DNA from: Mycobacterium sp. URHB0044
GTDB taxonomy: Bacteria; Actinomycetota; Actinomycetes; Mycobacteriales; Mycobacteriaceae
Reading direction: 5' to 3'
DNA length: 64,000 bases
Assembly (NCBI RefSeq): GCF_000620625.1
Contig: NZ_JIAW01000018.1
Span: forward strand, 111,465 to 175,464
Of this stretch, positions 62,661 to 64,000 are shown piece by piece; positions within the stretch are counted from its first letter, which is position 1; each line of letters starts with the position of its first letter. Made by a program: the position numbers and the translations under genes. The notes beneath the pieces are model-generated. The model saw only the letters and a program-made list of their open reading frames with translations. It was not told where the DNA came from and made no database searches.

Positions 62661-64000
62661 CTAACGGCGGGGTCGGTGGCTGTGTCTAGAGTGCCTGGAG
62701 AATGCTCCAGTGAGCGCGATGAACATGAGCGCCCAGGCCAGCATTCTGGCCGGGATGCCGATGTTCAGAATCGGAGCTTCGGCGAACAATGCCAGCGCAA
62801 GCAGGTACACGACCACTCGGTGCGCCTCACTCGGCTCGCGAGCCACATAGTTACGGATCGCCTTCGCAATCAATCCGAAGGCGAACAAGATGACCACCAC
62901 GCCCAGCACCCCGAAATCGATGTATTGATCAGAGATGACGTTGGTGCCCGGGTCCCATGTGGCCAGGGGACCAATCATGCTGTCGCGCAGCATGTCCGAC
63001 GCCCTCAGGTACTCCGAGTGGAGGTACGGGAGGTACAGCTTGGCGCTAAACGGGATGATCGCCGAGAACTGCACCAGTTTGAAAACGCCGTACGTGAAGT
63101 CATAGATGTCCGGGACCACCTGCACCGTCGCCCGCAGCGCAATGGTCGTGACGTTGAAACTGCTCTCACTAGATGACTGCTGATAGGTCGGCGAGCTCGA
63201 CATCAATTGCCAGAAGTTCACACTGTCATACCAATTCGGAATGAACCGGACCACTTCGATGAGCCGGTAGACGACCAACCAGAGCCCGAAGGCGACGATC
63301 AACATCACGAGCGGAACCCAGCGCAGGAAGGTGACGTATCCGCCCACCAACACCAAGGCGATGAGCAGGAACGAACTGCGGTCTCCGAGAACGAGTAAGC
63401 GCACGCTCCAGGCGATTGCGATCACGAGGCCCACGACGAGCATCGGCGGCGTGCGGAGTTCAGCCGCCCGGGCGTAAATCCACAGCGCCACCACGATCAT
63501 GCAGAACGTCAAGATGAGCACGAACGTGCCTTCGAGCCCCACCGCCTCCGTCGTCGTACGGGTGTATCGGCCCTCGTCGGCGGAGCGCCAACCCGCGAAA
63601 AGGTACAAAGCCACGAGACTGAGCAGCACCGTGCTCGACGCCGTGGCCATCGCATGGAAGTAAAGCGGCCGCGAAGTGTTCCCCACTCCGCTTCCAGACT
63701 GCTCGACGTCCTTGAGCTCGGTGCGGGCGGGGCGGGCCATCGCGGACGCGGGCTCGACGTCCGTGCCCACCGCACGCGTGGCCCGAGGCGAAGCCCTGTA
63801 TCCGATCGCGAACGCGAGCATTCCCACCGTGGCCAGCGTGATGGCCTTGTTCGAACCCTCAGCGAACGAATTGGAGACATACACACTCTGCGACAGATCC
63901 GCCGCGCCCAACAGAAACAGTTGGTACTGGTAGTAGAAGATCAGATAGCTGAAAACGAAGAACAGCACCTCGATGGACAGATAACTGGGCAGCCACGCCA
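62661..64000 (-). CDS. Wzy-like oligosaccharide repeat-unit polymerase, 5' end beyond window
   Basis: At least 445 residues are visible; the frame stays open to the right edge (upstream codons read WLPSYLSIEV), so the true start is outside. About 10-12 helices are seen. A large loop with FIPNWYDSVNFWQLMSSS and a late PIFGP-like region (STIIPFSAKLYLPYLHSE-type, here IIPFSAKLYLPYLHS) are in keeping with O-antigen polymerases. It is convergent with the cassette-2 kinase, 103 nt away. A loop near 63718-63750 holds MARPARTE, shared with flippase copy 1. Confidence 0.78.
   Translation of the reverse strand, partial: AWLPSYLSIEVLFFVFSYLIFYYQYQLFLLGAADLSQSVYVSNSFAEGSNKAITLATVGMLAFAIGYRASPRATRAVGTDVEPASAMARPARTELKDVEQSGSGVGNTSRPLYFHAMATASSTVLLSLVALYLFAGWRSADEGRYTRTTTEAVGLEGTFVLILTFCMIVVALWIYARAAELRTPPMLVVGLVIAIAWSVRLLVLGDRSSFLLIALVLVGGYVTFLRWVPLVMLIVAFGLWLVVYRLIEVVRFIPNWYDSVNFWQLMSSSPTYQQSSSESSFNVTTIALRATVQVVPDIYDFTYGVFKLVQFSAIIPFSAKLYLPYLHSEYLRASDMLRDSMIGPLATWDPGTNVISDQYIDFGVLGVVVILFAFGLIAKAIRNYVAREPSEAHRVVVYLLALALFAEAPILNIGIPARMLAWALMFIALTGAFSRHSRHSHRPRR
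63718..63750 (-). repeat. 33-nt segment shared by two unrelated membrane-protein genes, copy 2
   Basis: Matches 11375-11407 with three differences. It encodes AMARPARTE in a cytoplasm-facing or periplasmic polar loop of the polymerase; topology cannot be told by eye. Confidence 0.6.

Overview
The window is high-GC actinobacterial DNA, most likely from a rapidly growing Mycobacterium (Mycolicibacterium). Pointers to this are a PE-PPE-type serine hydrolase at the left edge, many GTG starts, dense 1-11 nt gene overlaps, lipobox-bearing hydrolases, a mycobacterial-style P450 and an ECF sigma factor with a DGPF/YCII partner. The genus is an inference from gene content, not a measurement. No tRNA, rRNA, CRISPR array or intact transposase was seen.

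Layout. (1) 1-2.7 kb: partial PE-PPE hydrolase, YCII/DGPF protein and ECF42-like sigma factor. (2) 2.5-10.5 kb: two paralogous Cys/His mini-proteins bracketing a secreted SGNH hydrolase, a GT2 and a hexapeptide acyltransferase; then a leftward run GT4 - lipoprotein hydrolase - P450 - GH16 - mini-protein; then a membrane-anchored EEP phosphatase. (3) 10.6-25.3 kb: leftward polysaccharide operon(s) with three GT2 proteins (one with two GT2 domains), two Wzx-type flippases, a GT-C/polymerase-like membrane protein, a CoA-dependent-type acyltransferase, a lipoprotein hydrolase, UDP-glucose dehydrogenase, a nitroreductase and a polysaccharide pyruvyl transferase. (4) 26-29.5 kb: second GH16 lipoprotein and a Tat-exported DUF1501 / DUF1800 pair. 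(5) 30.4-37.5 kb: cassette 1 = LAL-type LuxR regulator, small secreted protein, DUF4012 protein, Wzz/BY-kinase-like chain-length protein. (6) 37.5-46.5 kb: a mosaic island with methyltransferases, a GT2, a third flippase, an O-antigen ligase/polymerase, short coupled ORFs and a frameshifted rfbA remnant. (7) 46.5-52.8 kb: leftward operon with initiating phosphoglycosyl transferase, methyltransferase, NAD-epimerase, two GT4s and methyltransferase. (8) 53.2-55.2 kb: second UDP-glucose dehydrogenase and a secreted Cys-rich protein. (9) 55.5-62.6 kb: cassette 2, a full paralogous copy of cassette 1 in the same gene order. (10) 62.7-64.0 kb: a Wzy-like polymerase running off the right edge.

Taken together this is a large Wzx/Wzy-type surface-polysaccharide locus. 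Lipid-linked repeat units would be started by the 52 kb sugar transferase, built by GT2/GT4 enzymes from UDP-glucuronate and other sugars, decorated by methyl, acyl and pyruvyl groups, flipped, polymerised, and controlled in length by the two Wzz/BY-kinase proteins. GH16 and SGNH enzymes could trim the product. The most interesting feature is the duplicated regulator - secreted protein - DUF4012 - kinase cassette, together with an approximately 18-bp motif found upstream of two secreted-protein genes and the sugar transferase operon.
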